From contig JAEZVA010000044.1 in NCBI GenBank assembly GCA_023443315.1, positions 18,615 to 82,614 on the forward strand: 64,000 nt of DNA. Reading direction: 5' to 3'. This document shows positions 17,643 to 25,690 of this stretch, piece by piece. A model generated the notes under the pieces. It saw only the letters and a list, made by a program, of their open reading frames with translations. It made no database searches and was not told the DNA's origin. Position 1 is the first letter of the stretch, and every line of letters starts with the position of its first letter. A program made the position numbers and the translations under genes. The stretch comes from Bacillota bacterium. GTDB lineage: Bacteria > Bacillota > Clostridia > Oscillospirales > Ruminococcaceae.

Positions 17643-18941
17643 ATGGAACGTAAAATGATGAAAAAGCTTCTTTCTTGGAAAAATAGCGTGAATCGTATGC
17701 CGCTTTTGATTTACGGAGCACGGCAGGTAGGCAAAACCTATACCGCGCTAACCTTTGGTAAGGAGCATTACAAGAATACCGCCTATTTCAATTTAGAGGA
17801 TTCCGCCGAGCTTGCCGCAGTGTTTGAGCGCGACCTTAATCCGGAGCGTATTGTTCGTGAGCTTGCAGCAAAGAGCGGCGTGTCTATCCTAAAGGGCGAT
17901 ACGTTGATTATCTTGGACGAGATACAAGCGTGCGAGCGAGCCTTAACCTCGCTAAAGTATTTCTGCGAGAATGCGCCGGAGTATCATATCATTGCGGCAG
18001 GCAGCCTGCTTGGGGTTGCGCTCAAGCGAGAGCAATACTCCTTTCCTGTTGGAAAGGTAGATATGCTCACCATGTACCCGCTTGATTTTGAGGAATTTTT
18101 ATGGGCAACTGGCAGCCGGCAAATCAGCGAGCTAATCCGAGAAGCATATGAGACGTTTACGCCGCTTTCTTTGCATGAGACTGCGATGGATCTGTACAAA
18201 ACCTATCTTGTCGTAGGTGGTATGCCCAGAGCAGTGCTTGAATATGTGGCAATGAAGGATTTTGACTTTGTTGTGGCAGCCCAAAAATCACTCAACGATG
18301 CGTATATTGCGGACATGGCAAAGTACGCTACAGCACAGGAAACAACCAAGATCATGGCAGCATGGGCAAGTGTCCCCGCACAGCTTGCAAAAGAAAACCG
18401 GAAGTTTCAGTATAAGGTTATCAAATCCGGCGCAAGAGCGTATGAGTACGAAACACCGCTTGATTGGCTTAAGGCCGCAGGAATCATCAACAAATGCGTG
18501 CGTATCACGGAAGGGATGATGCCGTTATACGCTTATGCGGATAACAACTCCTTTAAGGTGTATATGGTGGATACGGGGCTTTTGTGCTCCAAGTTTGATA
18601 TTGCAGCCAATGTTGTACTAAACAGCCCGCCTAGCTTTGATGGATTTAAGGGTGCGCTTGCCGAAAACTACATCATGCAGGCGCTTGTTTGCAACGGGAT
18701 AAAGCCGTACTATTGGAGTTCCCCGGGAAAGGCGGAACTGGATTTTGTATTTCAGGATCGGCAGGGAAACATTATCCCACTCGAAGGAAAGTCTGCGGAT
18801 AATGTCCGCGCAAAAAGCCTGAAGGTATTCGTATCGACATATAACCCGATCTATTCCATTCGCGTATCCGCTAAGAATTTCGGCTTTGAAAACAACATCA
18901 AGAGCATCCCGCTTTATGCGCTGTTTTGTTTAACAATTTAG
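17643..18941 (+). CDS. AAA ATPase of the AAA_14/DUF4143 family
   Basis: 432 residues. Walker A GARQVGKT lies near residue 25, Walker B LIILDEIQ near 90 and sensor-type AAGSLLGVALKR near 120. The C-terminal DUF4143 part has KVYMVDTGLL, FKGALAENYIMQAL and a nuclease-like AELDFVFQDRQGNIIPLEGK segment. This family is common and often found singly in accessory regions; its cellular role is not well defined. GC content is higher than in the surrounding element, hinting at a separate origin. It has its own strand and no coupled neighbour. The stop codon lies close to where a decayed spoIIID copy would end. Confidence 0.9.
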   Translation: MERKMMKKLLSWKNSVNRMPLLIYGARQVGKTYTALTFGKEHYKNTAYFNLEDSAELAAVFERDLNPERIVRELAAKSGVSILKGDTLIILDEIQACERALTSLKYFCENAPEYHIIAAGSLLGVALKREQYSFPVGKVDMLTMYPLDFEEFLWATGSRQISELIREAYETFTPLSLHETAMDLYKTYLVVGGMPRAVLEYVAMKDFDFVVAAQKSLNDAYIADMAKYATAQETTKIMAAWASVPAQLAKENRKFQYKVIKSGARAYEYETPLDWLKAAGIINKCVRITEGMMPLYAYADNNSFKVYMVDTGLLCSKFDIAANVVLNSPPSFDGFKGALAENYIMQALVCNGIKPYYWSSPGKAELDFVFQDRQGNIIPLEGKSADNVRAKSLKVFVSTYNPIYSIRVSAKNFGFENNIKSIPLYALFCLTI

Positions 18942-19015
18942 GGGTTTGTTTCAGTGCCATTGATGCAATATTGGTACCGTTCGTCGCTTGTCAGTTCTCA
19001 GCTATTCACAATAAA

Positions 19016-19085
19016 ACTATGCGACGAGCTCTTTCGGATTACCTTCACTGTACCGTATCCTATTCCACGTTGGTTTTCATAGATT
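19016..19085 (-). pseudogene. Decayed second copy of the spoIIID start region
   Basis: On the minus strand about 68 nt align with the true spoIIID leader and start (22036-22105) at about 52 of 68 identical positions, mostly transitions. The stretch ACGGTACAGTGAAGG, with the GTG start (19048), is exactly kept. The frame then breaks (GTVKG-NPKELVA, stop). Weak similarity may continue leftward to about 18940. Within 18942-19286 nothing else was recognised apart from the promoter region of the next gene. Confidence 0.7.
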
Positions 19086-19286
19086 ATAGTATTGAATTAG
19101 TGTAGAGCAATGCGTATACTATAAAAATTCTATCTTTTCATTATTTTCTAATTATTTACACTGTATTTGTGTCACATTTTGTGCTTCTGAAACGTTATAT
19201 AATATAGAAGGATATGGCCGCCCTTCTGATTGTTAAGCTCATGAGTGTTCTTTTATTTAGGTTCTTGTATTAAAAAGGAGGACAAA

Positions 19287-20435
19287 ATGAAAAAGTTAAT
19301 AGTAATGATACTGGCGGCAATTATAATGGTGGCATTAACTACTTCAGCTTTTGCCGACACTTCCGCTCATACCGAATCCGCTGAGTTTGTTGCAGATCAG
19401 ACCACTTTGGATGCTTTATACCAAAAGCACTTATCTTTACGTTCTAATACAGCTAAACTTACTGAAAAACAAGCTGATCTTCTTCGTGCAATGGGTATAG
19501 AAGATGATAAGATCTCAGTTATTACCAACGGTGAAGTAGCTGACCTGCTGAAAACCGGTGAAATTGCAAATCCTGAATACATAATGAAATATGTAGACGA
19601 AGAGGCTTTAATTTTGGATGCAATTGAATCAAAAGCGAAAATTGAACAGATGCTTATGGATCGTGGACTTAATAAAGACCAAATTAAAGCCTTCATCGAA
19701 AACGGATTAGTACCTTGGCATTATGAAGATGATGACAACTCAAAGCTGCTCCGAGATTTGGAGAGGTTATCGTCTTCTATCACGCCTATGAGTAGTTCAT
19801 GTCATGTTTTTGTTGGCACCAGATCGACTAATCTACTAAATGAAGATGATGTGCATTTTCATTCCTCATCTTTTGTAACATCCATGTACTATCAGGGGCA
19901 AAATATTACGCTACCAAAAAAACCTACAGAAGGCACCTTAGCATATACACTAAAATGTAACACTCTTGCCTCTCATTTATATGATATTTCAAAAATGTCA
20001 CTAAAGCTATATAATCGCTCAAATACAACTGGCACAATATACAATGAATATTTATGGTGTGAAGAACATGTTAATGGCACCGATATGTTTCATGAGGGTG
20101 TTGATGTGAATAGAGGCTTTGGAGCCTCATTGTATAGTATTGCAGACGGTAGCGTTATTTTGAAAACAACAGGAAGTACTTCTGTAGTTTCTAAGTTGTT
20201 AGTTTATAATGAGACATTAGATGTTACAATTCAATATCTACATGGAAACTGGAGTAGTGCGCCAAGTAGTGGATCTATCACACAAAGCCAAAAAATTGGT
20301 ACAGAAGATAAACGGGGTGCTTCTGGCTACCACACTCACATTCAAATTATGGATGGAGAAGAGACTTACGTACCGTTAGAAAACAACATTATAGATTCGT
20401 TAAAACCTTACTACTACTTCTTGTACTGGTGCTAA
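19287..20435 (+). CDS. Secreted M23-like peptidase (LytM fold)
   Basis: 382 residues from the ATG after AAAAAGGAGG. An N-terminal signal peptide (MKKLIVMILAAIIMVALTTS, then AFA) predicts export. Residues 30-150 are helical and charged. The C-terminal part shows M23 metal ligands: FHEGVDV (His269, Asp273) and YHTHIQI (His349, His351), with GASLYSIADGSV and a QYLHGNW segment between. M23 enzymes usually cut peptidoglycan cross-bridges or peptides; some family members are inactive scaffolds. The Cys residue at the very C-terminus is unusual. It is followed by a strong hairpin and a lipoprotein on the same strand, both near the right end of the element. Confidence 0.8.
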   Translation: MKKLIVMILAAIIMVALTTSAFADTSAHTESAEFVADQTTLDALYQKHLSLRSNTAKLTEKQADLLRAMGIEDDKISVITNGEVADLLKTGEIANPEYIMKYVDEEALILDAIESKAKIEQMLMDRGLNKDQIKAFIENGLVPWHYEDDDNSKLLRDLERLSSSITPMSSSCHVFVGTRSTNLLNEDDVHFHSSSFVTSMYYQGQNITLPKKPTEGTLAYTLKCNTLASHLYDISKMSLKLYNRSNTTGTIYNEYLWCEEHVNGTDMFHEGVDVNRGFGASLYSIADGSVILKTTGSTSVVSKLLVYNETLDVTIQYLHGNWSSAPSSGSITQSQKIGTEDKRGASGYHTHIQIMDGEETYVPLENNIIDSLKPYYYFLYWC

Positions 20436-20465
20436 ATATAAACACTATGTATGAATCATACTACA

Positions 20466-20499
20466 AATTTCGGGTCGTTACTTGTAACGGCCCGAAATT
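20466..20499 (+). terminator. Strong hairpin between peptidase and lipoprotein genes
   Basis: AATTTCGGG-T-CGTTAC-TT-GTAACG-G-CCCGAAATT, nearly perfect pairing. No T-tract follows, so it may be an RNA-stability or regulatory hairpin rather than a true terminator. Confidence 0.5.
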
Positions 20500-20522
20500 A
20501 GATATCAAAGGAGGGACGCACA

Positions 20523-21776
20523 TTGAAAAAGACACTGTCTAAGGCTTTTGTTATTATTATATCAACATTTCTTTTTGCCTGCGCTCCTGTTGATACAACA
20601 ACTCCTGCAAGCAGTATTTATATGCCCGATAGCAGTGCGAGTTGCTCTGAACCGCAGCCGCGGCCCGCTTCCTCCGAAAATAAGGAGTGGAACGGACCGA
20701 TGATAGTCGATACGTCGTTGGGCGTTACAGCCGTTATTACTAAACTTGGTGACTATGAGTTACCCCCTGTTCATCAAGGTGAGGGTTTTGATCGTGGCAT
20801 ACATAAAGCAAAAGTGAATGGTGTCTGGGTAAGGTTAGATAAAGACGGCAATGTACTGCCGTACGATCACATGAGATTCTTCGATGAAGAAAATCATTTC
20901 AGCATTGTTCGGAAAGAAGGAAAGTACGGCGTCGTCAATGCCGCGTATCAACTCATTGTGCCGGCGGAGTACGACCAAATCTTTCGAGCCTACAAATTTG
21001 AAAGGCCCGGTACACGCAAATCCGCTGACGCTATCCTGTACCTGTTAAAAGATGAGGTGTGGAGCGCCGTTGATATCAATAACAGGATACAGGTGTCGTT
21101 TGAGTCGAGTTCACCCAAAGGCAGTTTTTCAAACGAGCACAGTGACTTTGATGTAATTGTATGCAATCGTGCAACCGAATACGTAAAATACTATGGCGAG
21201 GAAACCGCACTTGCGACTGAACTACTTTTCCCTACTCTGAACGGGCAGGTTTTTGAAGTTTACAGTGAATTCGAGCATATCGGGGCATATCAAAGCAATA
21301 TGATCCCCGGAAGTTATGGGGATGAAATTTTAATGGATTTTGATTTGGGGATGGAAGGGGTTAATACCGTTGCCGTATTTGGGGAAATTGCCCCCGTCAC
21401 ATTAACACCGCAGGAAGAAGCTCTGGTCGTAGAGCGCTACCCATATTCCCAGTACGAAATCATCAACAAGAAGTTTCCAAGACGCGCGTTTCAACTGGGC
21501 GATACAAAGGGGTTGCTTTTGGAGTTCTATGTCACCGACAAAAACAAGACCGTCTACCATATCTTCGCCCTGTCCACACCCGAGCAAAGATACCGTGAGG
21601 TTTACCGCCAGCAAAAGCCGATAGAACACTTTCCCGTGCCGCCGGAGGGCTACGACCCCACCTACAGCGAGGTATTGTTTGCGGGTACAGATCGAAACGG
21701 CGCGTATCATGTAGTGTTTTTGGTGGCAGGCAAAGGGCTTGCGTATTCGACCGAGGTCTTTAGTTTTACGATCTAA
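20523..21776 (+). CDS. WG-repeat-containing lipoprotein (element copy)
   Basis: 417 residues from a TTG start (AAAGGAGGGACGCACA upstream). The signal peptide ends in a lipobox LFAC (Cys20), so it is predicted to be anchored outside the membrane. After a Ser/Pro-rich linker, residues 75-160 hold WG-type repeats (VNGVWVRLDKDGNVLPYD; EGKYGVVNAAYQLIVPAEYD). The remaining 250 residues are a conserved region of unknown function (GAYQSNMIPGSYGDEILMDF). It is closely related to the lipoprotein at 23787-24836 outside the element, which lacks about 65 residues of the WG region. Function unknown. Confidence 0.85.
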   Translation: MKKTLSKAFVIIISTFLFACAPVDTTTPASSIYMPDSSASCSEPQPRPASSENKEWNGPMIVDTSLGVTAVITKLGDYELPPVHQGEGFDRGIHKAKVNGVWVRLDKDGNVLPYDHMRFFDEENHFSIVRKEGKYGVVNAAYQLIVPAEYDQIFRAYKFERPGTRKSADAILYLLKDEVWSAVDINNRIQVSFESSSPKGSFSNEHSDFDVIVCNRATEYVKYYGEETALATELLFPTLNGQVFEVYSEFEHIGAYQSNMIPGSYGDEILMDFDLGMEGVNTVAVFGEIAPVTLTPQEEALVVERYPYSQYEIINKKFPRRAFQLGDTKGLLLEFYVTDKNKTVYHIFALSTPEQRYREVYRQQKPIEHFPVPPEGYDPTYSEVLFAGTDRNGAYHVVFLVAGKGLAYSTEVFSFTI

Positions 21777-21874
21777 TACTGATTCTGAAATTTCCACGGA
21801 TACAAGTCTTATTTTTAACAATTTACGAACAATTCTGTACACAAAATACACAATCAATAGTAATCACAGAACGC

Positions 21875-21910
21875 AAAGCGACAAGATATTGTGTATCTTG
21901 TCGCTTTTTT
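21875..21910 (+). terminator. Terminator of the element lipoprotein gene
   Basis: AAAGCGACAAGATA-TTGTG-TATCTTGTCGCTTT followed by T's. It is the last recognisable feature before the right attachment site. Confidence 0.85.
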
Positions 21911-21942
21911 GTCCTATTAACCTACCATAACTAGTAATCGCT

Positions 21943-21977
21943 CTATTAGTTTACAACTATATGTACGGTGCTCTTGG
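21943..21977. other. Right attachment site (element/spoIIID junction)
   Basis: Element arm CTATTAGTTTACAACTA (21943-21959), core TATGTA (21960-21965), then spoIIID sequence CGGTGCTCTTGG. Joined with the left element arm across the core it makes a symmetrical attP. Joined with the left host flank it rebuilds the SKSTVHKDV codons. Confidence 0.88.
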
Positions 21978-22074
21978 AAATTCCAAACGCCTTTGCGGCG
22001 CCCCGGACCGTCTGTTTGTTTTCTATCATATATAATGCGAGCTGTGCAGCGCGCTCCTCCGGCTTTCCCTTCAC
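21961..22074 (-). CDS. spoIIID: SpoIIID, 5' segment (N-terminal half) of an interrupted gene
   Basis: Reads from a GTG start (22072-22074) as KGKPEERAAQLALYMIENK, QTVRGAAKAFGISKSTVH: the helix-turn-helix half of SpoIIID. AAGGGG lies about 9 nt before the GTG. In the integrated state the frame runs only four codons into the element (IVVN) and stops at 21946, giving a 42-residue fragment without the C-terminal basic helix. Excision joins His38 to Lys39 of the 3' segment at 183. The att core thus lies in the conserved STVHKDV codons at the end of the recognition helix. SpoIIID acts in the mother cell with SigmaE and is needed for late sporulation genes in Firmicutes studied. Confidence 0.93.
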
Positions 22075-22113
22075 TGTACCGTGTCCCCTTCCACGTTTAT
22101 TCTCATAGGTAAT

Positions 22114-22145
22114 AATATATATGCGAATAAAACGAGGTGTTATGA
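22114..22145 (-). promoter_or_regulatory. SigmaE-like promoter of spoIIID
   Basis: Minus strand TCATAAC (22139-22145), then 15 nt, then CATATATATT (22114-22123), about 40 nt upstream of the GTG. This agrees with the SigmaE consensus (ATA-type -35, CATA-type -10, 14-15 nt between). Known spoIIID genes are SigmaE-dependent. Confidence 0.6.
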
Positions 22146-22432
22146 CTTTGTTTTTGGATAATGTGACACAGTGCTGGTTTGGGGCGCGAAGTACAACAGC
22201 AGAACATAACAATTGGCACAAAGAACCGATACTGGATGGGAAAGACCCGCTATCCACACCGGCCCACCCGTTGAGTTTTGCACTTGGTCAGGGTATAATA
22301 CGTTTTGGGGAAACATTGTTAACTAGCTAACCGCAAAATAACATTTGTCTAACATTGTGCATGGAGCAGCTACCGATTGCACACAACCACTACGAAATAT
22401 TGCATCAGCATAGAAAGCGGGGAAACAACGCA

Positions 22433-22993
22433 TTGGAAAAGGAAAAACAACAAGCATCGCTGTGGGAGATTTTCTTTGTATTTTGTAAGATTAGCGCATT
22501 GACCTTCGGCGGAGGGTACGCAATGCTGCCAATCATCAATAGGGAAGCCGTTGAACGCAGAGGTTGGTTAACACAAGAAGAGGTCATGGATTACTATGCA
22601 GTCAGTCAGTGTCTGCCGGGGATGATCGCCATCAACACAGCGGTGTTTGTAGGCGATAAGCTTCGCGGCAAACGCGGCGGTATAGTCGCGGCGCTGGGGG
22701 TTGCGTTCCCTTCCTTGGTTATTATTATAGCTATCGCGGCGGTACTGGCACCCTATATGAGTCACCCCATTGTGCAAAAGGCGTTTATCGGGGTGCGGGT
22801 TGCTGTAGCGGCGCTGATAATCCAGACCATCGCGACCATGTGGAACAAGGGCATCAAGGACGTCTTTACGGCAATCGTCTTCATAGTGGCGTTTGTACTG
22901 TCTGCCTTTACCGATATCTCAACCGTGCTGATTATTGTGTGCGCAGTGGTGCTTGGCATTATTGTAAAGGTATTTGTAAGGAGGGGAAAGTAG
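22433..22993 (+). CDS. chrA: Chromate transporter, first half-size subunit
   Basis: About 186 residues from a TTG start (LEKEKQQASLWEIFF; AGCGGGGA upstream); a longer reading from TTG 22355 is possible but adds an unlikely tail. Typical CHR-domain opening: FCKISALTFGGGYAMLP, then LTQEEVMDYYAVSQCLPG, followed by several membrane helices to the end. It forms a pair with the next gene, 1 bp apart, as in short-chain ChrA transporters where two half-proteins make the permease. The family exports chromate in characterised members; the physiological anion in clostridia is not clear. Confidence 0.9.
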   Translation: MEKEKQQASLWEIFFVFCKISALTFGGGYAMLPIINREAVERRGWLTQEEVMDYYAVSQCLPGMIAINTAVFVGDKLRGKRGGIVAALGVAFPSLVIIIAIAAVLAPYMSHPIVQKAFIGVRVAVAALIIQTIATMWNKGIKDVFTAIVFIVAFVLSAFTDISTVLIIVCAVVLGIIVKVFVRRGK

Positions 22994-22994
22994 C

Positions 22995-23555
22995 ATGACG
23001 TATCTATTGTTGTTTTATGAGTTCTTTCAAATTGGTCTGTTCGCCGTAGGCGGCGGGCTCGCGACCATCCCGTTTCTGTACGATCTTGCAAGCAAATACC
23101 CCTGGTTTACAAACAAGGAAGTCGTGGACATGATTGCCATCTCGGAATCCACCCCCGGCGCCATCGGTCTGAATATGGCGACCTATGTCGGATATTCCAC
23201 CGCTGGCGTTTTGGGCAGTATCATCAGCACCATTGCAATTATTCTCCCCGCTATTATTATTGTGCTGCTCGTTTCCAGGGTGCTTTCGCAGTTTAGCACG
23301 AATAAATACGTTGTCTCGGCGTTTTATGGCATCCGTCCCACGGTAACCGCGCTGATTTCGGTTGCGTGCCTAGAGGTACTTAAGGTCTCGATATTCAACT
23401 GGGAGATGTTTTCACAAGCCTTTGACTGGGCGGCTCTTGTCAACTACAAGGCAGCTGTTTTGTTTGCGTTGACTCTTTTTTTGGTGTTTAAATTCAAAAA
23501 GCACCCGGTGTATTATATTGCCGGATGTGCATTGGTAGGCATCTTTCTGTTCTAG
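22995..23555 (+). CDS. chrA: Chromate transporter, second half-size subunit
   Basis: 186 residues, ATG preceded by AGGAGGGGAAAGTAGC, starting directly after the stop of its partner. It shows the CHR signature FFQIGLFAVGGGLATIPFL, a VDMIAISESTPGAIGLN segment and about five further hydrophobic helices. It is homologous to the first half but clearly diverged, consistent with opposite membrane orientation of the two halves. Confidence 0.9.
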   Translation: MTYLLLFYEFFQIGLFAVGGGLATIPFLYDLASKYPWFTNKEVVDMIAISESTPGAIGLNMATYVGYSTAGVLGSIISTIAIILPAIIIVLLVSRVLSQFSTNKYVVSAFYGIRPTVTALISVACLEVLKVSIFNWEMFSQAFDWAALVNYKAAVLFALTLFLVFKFKKHPVYYIAGCALVGIFLF

Positions 23556-23786
23556 GCAACGAGCACGAAAGAATGCTTGCAATATCATCTATCCCGTAAA
23601 AGGGTTCGTTTTATTTACCATCCTGTCACATTTCACTGCTTTTATCCGTTTATTTAGTTAGGCGGACTTGTCAACCCATGCTGTCCATTGCATAAACAGC
23701 ATGTGCAAAAATAGACGTGTAACGCGTCGGGATGTTTTGGCACCGAACGCGCTGCACGTACACCGAAGAAGCAGAGGAGAATGGCA

Positions 23787-24836
23787 ATGAGAAGAGCGCT
23801 TTCGTATGGGGCCTTCACTGTGCTGATGAGTACGGTCTTATTTGCCTGTGCGCCCACAGGTACCGAGTTTTACACCAGCAGCCCAGAGATGCCCGGTAGT
23901 AGTACACCTTATTCCGAGCCGCAGCCCACTTCGTCCGAAAACGAGGAATGGAACGGACCGACGTCGGTCGATACGTCGCTGGGATACACCGCGGTTATTT
24001 CTAGACTTGACGACAATGCATTGCCAGCCACCAGTCAGGTATTCAGGGCGTATCAGTTTGACTACCCGGGGAAACATCAACTCACCGAATCTATCCTGTA
24101 CCTGTTAGAGGGCGAGGTTTGGCGCGCCGTTGATACCAATAACAGAATACAGGTGTCGTTTGAGCCGAGTTTATCAAACGACAATATTACGGACGGGGAC
24201 AGCGACTTTGATGTAATTGTATGCAACAGTGTTACGCAATACGTCAAGTACTACGGCGAAGAAACCGCGCTTGCGCCGGAGCTGCTTTTCCCTGCTCTAA
24301 ACGGGCAGATGTTTGACCTGTACAGCGGGTTTAAGCATATCGGGGCATATCAAAGCAACATGATTCCCGGAAGCTATGGGGATGAAATTTTAATGGATTT
24401 TGATTTGGGGATGGAAGGGGTCAATACCGTCGCCGTATTTGGCGAAATTGCCCCCGTCACATTAATTCCGCAAGAAGAAGCTTTGGTCGCAGAACGCTAC
24501 CCATACTCCCAGTACGAATTCATCAACAAGAAGTTTCCAAACCGCGCGTTTCAACTGGGCGATACAGAGGGGCTGCTTTTGGAGTTCTATGTCACCGATA
24601 AAAACAAGACCGTCTACCATATCTTCGCCCTGTCCACACCCGAGCAAAGATACCGAGAGGTATTTCGCCAAGAAAAGCCGATAGAGGGGTTTACCGTGCC
24701 GCCGGAGGGCTACGACCCCACCTACAGCGAGGTGTTGTTTGCGGGGCTGGACCGAAATGGGGAGTATCATATTGTGTTTTTGGTAGCAGGTAAAGGGCTG
24801 ACGTATCGGACGGAGCTGTTTCGGTTTGTGGTATAA
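23787..24836 (+). CDS. Lipoprotein, chromosomal paralog of the element lipoprotein
   Basis: 349 residues; the second of two close ATGs is preferred because GAGGAG then lies 7 nt upstream. Signal peptide with lipobox LFAC. The C-terminal 250 residues are almost the same as those of the gene at 20523-21776 (HIGAYQSNMIPGSYGDEILM, EQRYREV, PPEGYDPTYSEVLFAG), but the WG-repeat segment of about 65 residues is missing in frame (LPATSQVFRAY junction). Function unknown. The shortened copy may have lost its ligand-binding repeats, or the longer copy gained them. Confidence 0.85.
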   Translation: MRRALSYGAFTVLMSTVLFACAPTGTEFYTSSPEMPGSSTPYSEPQPTSSENEEWNGPTSVDTSLGYTAVISRLDDNALPATSQVFRAYQFDYPGKHQLTESILYLLEGEVWRAVDTNNRIQVSFEPSLSNDNITDGDSDFDVIVCNSVTQYVKYYGEETALAPELLFPALNGQMFDLYSGFKHIGAYQSNMIPGSYGDEILMDFDLGMEGVNTVAVFGEIAPVTLIPQEEALVAERYPYSQYEFINKKFPNRAFQLGDTEGLLLEFYVTDKNKTVYHIFALSTPEQRYREVFRQEKPIEGFTVPPEGYDPTYSEVLFAGLDRNGEYHIVFLVAGKGLTYRTELFRFVV

Positions 24837-24860
24837 AGTCTGCGGTGACGTGTTAAAATG

Positions 24861-24900
24861 AATACAAGGGGACGCCTGATGTCAGGCGCCCCCTCGTATT
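24861..24900. terminator. Bidirectional terminator between convergent genes
   Basis: AATAC..GGGG-A-CGCCTGA-TG-TCAGGCG-C-CCC..GTATT, long inverted repeat between the lipoprotein (+) and the cupin gene (-). Confidence 0.75.
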
Positions 24901-24947
24901 CAACTTTGCCTTTAATACAATTAGTACAACTTGTAGAAGCTTTGTAG

Positions 24948-25445
24948 TTAGTGATGGTTTTCGTCGGCTATGGCGTCCCTTTTTGTAACGTGAACAGTGC
25001 CAAAGGGGTGCTGCGGCGGCGCATAGATCGAATACAGCTTGATCGGAGTACATCCTGCGTTTATTAGGTTGTGCCAAGTGCCCGCGGGAACAAGGATTGC
25101 GCAGCTAGGATAAACCCGCCCGCAGACTGCAACGCTATCGCTGCTATCACCCATCATGACGATACCCTGCCCCTGCTCGATGCGCAGAAACTGGTCAACG
25201 TCATCGTGTGCCTCAAGGCCGATGTCTCCGCCTACAGGGATGCTCATCAAGGTTAGCTGCAGATGCTGTCCCGTCCATAACGCGGTGCGAAAACACCGGT
25301 TGCTTAACGTGGCATTTTGAATGTTTGTAACAAACGGTTGTGTTCCGCAGTCCATAAGTGAATTTTTATGTACATTGTTTTCTTTCTCCCACTCTGCATA
25401 AACGTTGCCGTACATGTTTTGAGTAAAGCGGTCGTGATTGTTCAT
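24948..25445 (-). CDS. Cupin-domain protein
   Basis: 165 residues from the ATG of MNNHDRFTQN (GAAGGGG 8 nt upstream), preferred over an ATG 30 bp earlier. Cupin motif 1 is GGDIGLEAHDDVDQFLRIEQ (one metal His and the expected Glu/Gln positions) and motif 2 is PAGTWHNLINAG. The final part (APPQHPFGTVHVTKRDA) is typical of small mannose-6-phosphate-isomerase-like cupins. Substrate unknown. A single-copy gene with its own terminator; a short dispersed repeat lies just upstream of it. Confidence 0.88.
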   Translation of the reverse strand: MNNHDRFTQNMYGNVYAEWEKENNVHKNSLMDCGTQPFVTNIQNATLSNRCFRTALWTGQHLQLTLMSIPVGGDIGLEAHDDVDQFLRIEQGQGIVMMGDSSDSVAVCGRVYPSCAILVPAGTWHNLINAGCTPIKLYSIYAPPQHPFGTVHVTKRDAIADENHH

Positions 25446-25495
25446 CGTATTGTCCCCTTCATATATACGTGGCATAGCTAATTAACTTCAATAAT

Positions 25496-25538
25496 GTCCG
25501 AATAAAATCGAGCAAAAGCTTGCGTTTATGGCTTTTGC
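25496..25538 (-). repeat. Short dispersed intergenic repeat, copy 1
   Basis: GTCCGAATAAA..AAAAGCTTG..TTTA.GG.TTTTG, about 42 bp, also present at 30730-30770. On the minus strand it can fold (CAAAAGC..GCTTTTG). It lies about 50 bp upstream of the cupin start codon. Confidence 0.5.
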
Positions 25539-25645
25539 GAAGATTTTTTCGTAGACATTATAAGTTAAATAGCTATACTATCTTGTTGCTATACCATACA
25601 CTATGAAGCGGCTGCGGTTTATGTGAAAAACTGCGCCCAAAACAA

Positions 25646-25669
25646 AAAGGACGGTAAAAACCGTCCTTT
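25646..25669 (-). terminator. Terminator of the mgsA-end of the wall cluster
   Basis: AAAGGACGGT-AAAA-ACCGTCCTTT; on the minus strand followed by TTGTTTTGG. Lies 21 bp after the mgsA stop codon. Confidence 0.85.
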
Positions 25670-25690
25670 GTTATCGATTGTTTGATGAAA

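Larger units (their letters stand above)
183..21965. mobile_element. Skin-like intervening element inside spoIIID, carrying a DISARM locus
   Basis: The 21,777 bp between two copies of the TATGTA core (183-188, 21960-21965) split spoIIID cleanly. A large serine recombinase gene ends in the left core. The outer 17 nt of the element at each end (TAGTGATAGACTAATTG at 189-205, CTATTAGTTTACAACTA at 21943-21959) are inverted relatives of each other, matching at 13 of 17 positions, as in a serine-integrase attP. The interior is AT-richer than the flanking chromosome. Cargo includes a second (tyrosine) recombinase, DISARM genes, an ATPase and surface proteins. No conjugation, capsid or packaging genes were recognised, so it resembles a decayed or minimal integrative element kept in a sporulation gene. 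Excision in the mother cell is inferred by analogy with skin. Confidence 0.9.
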
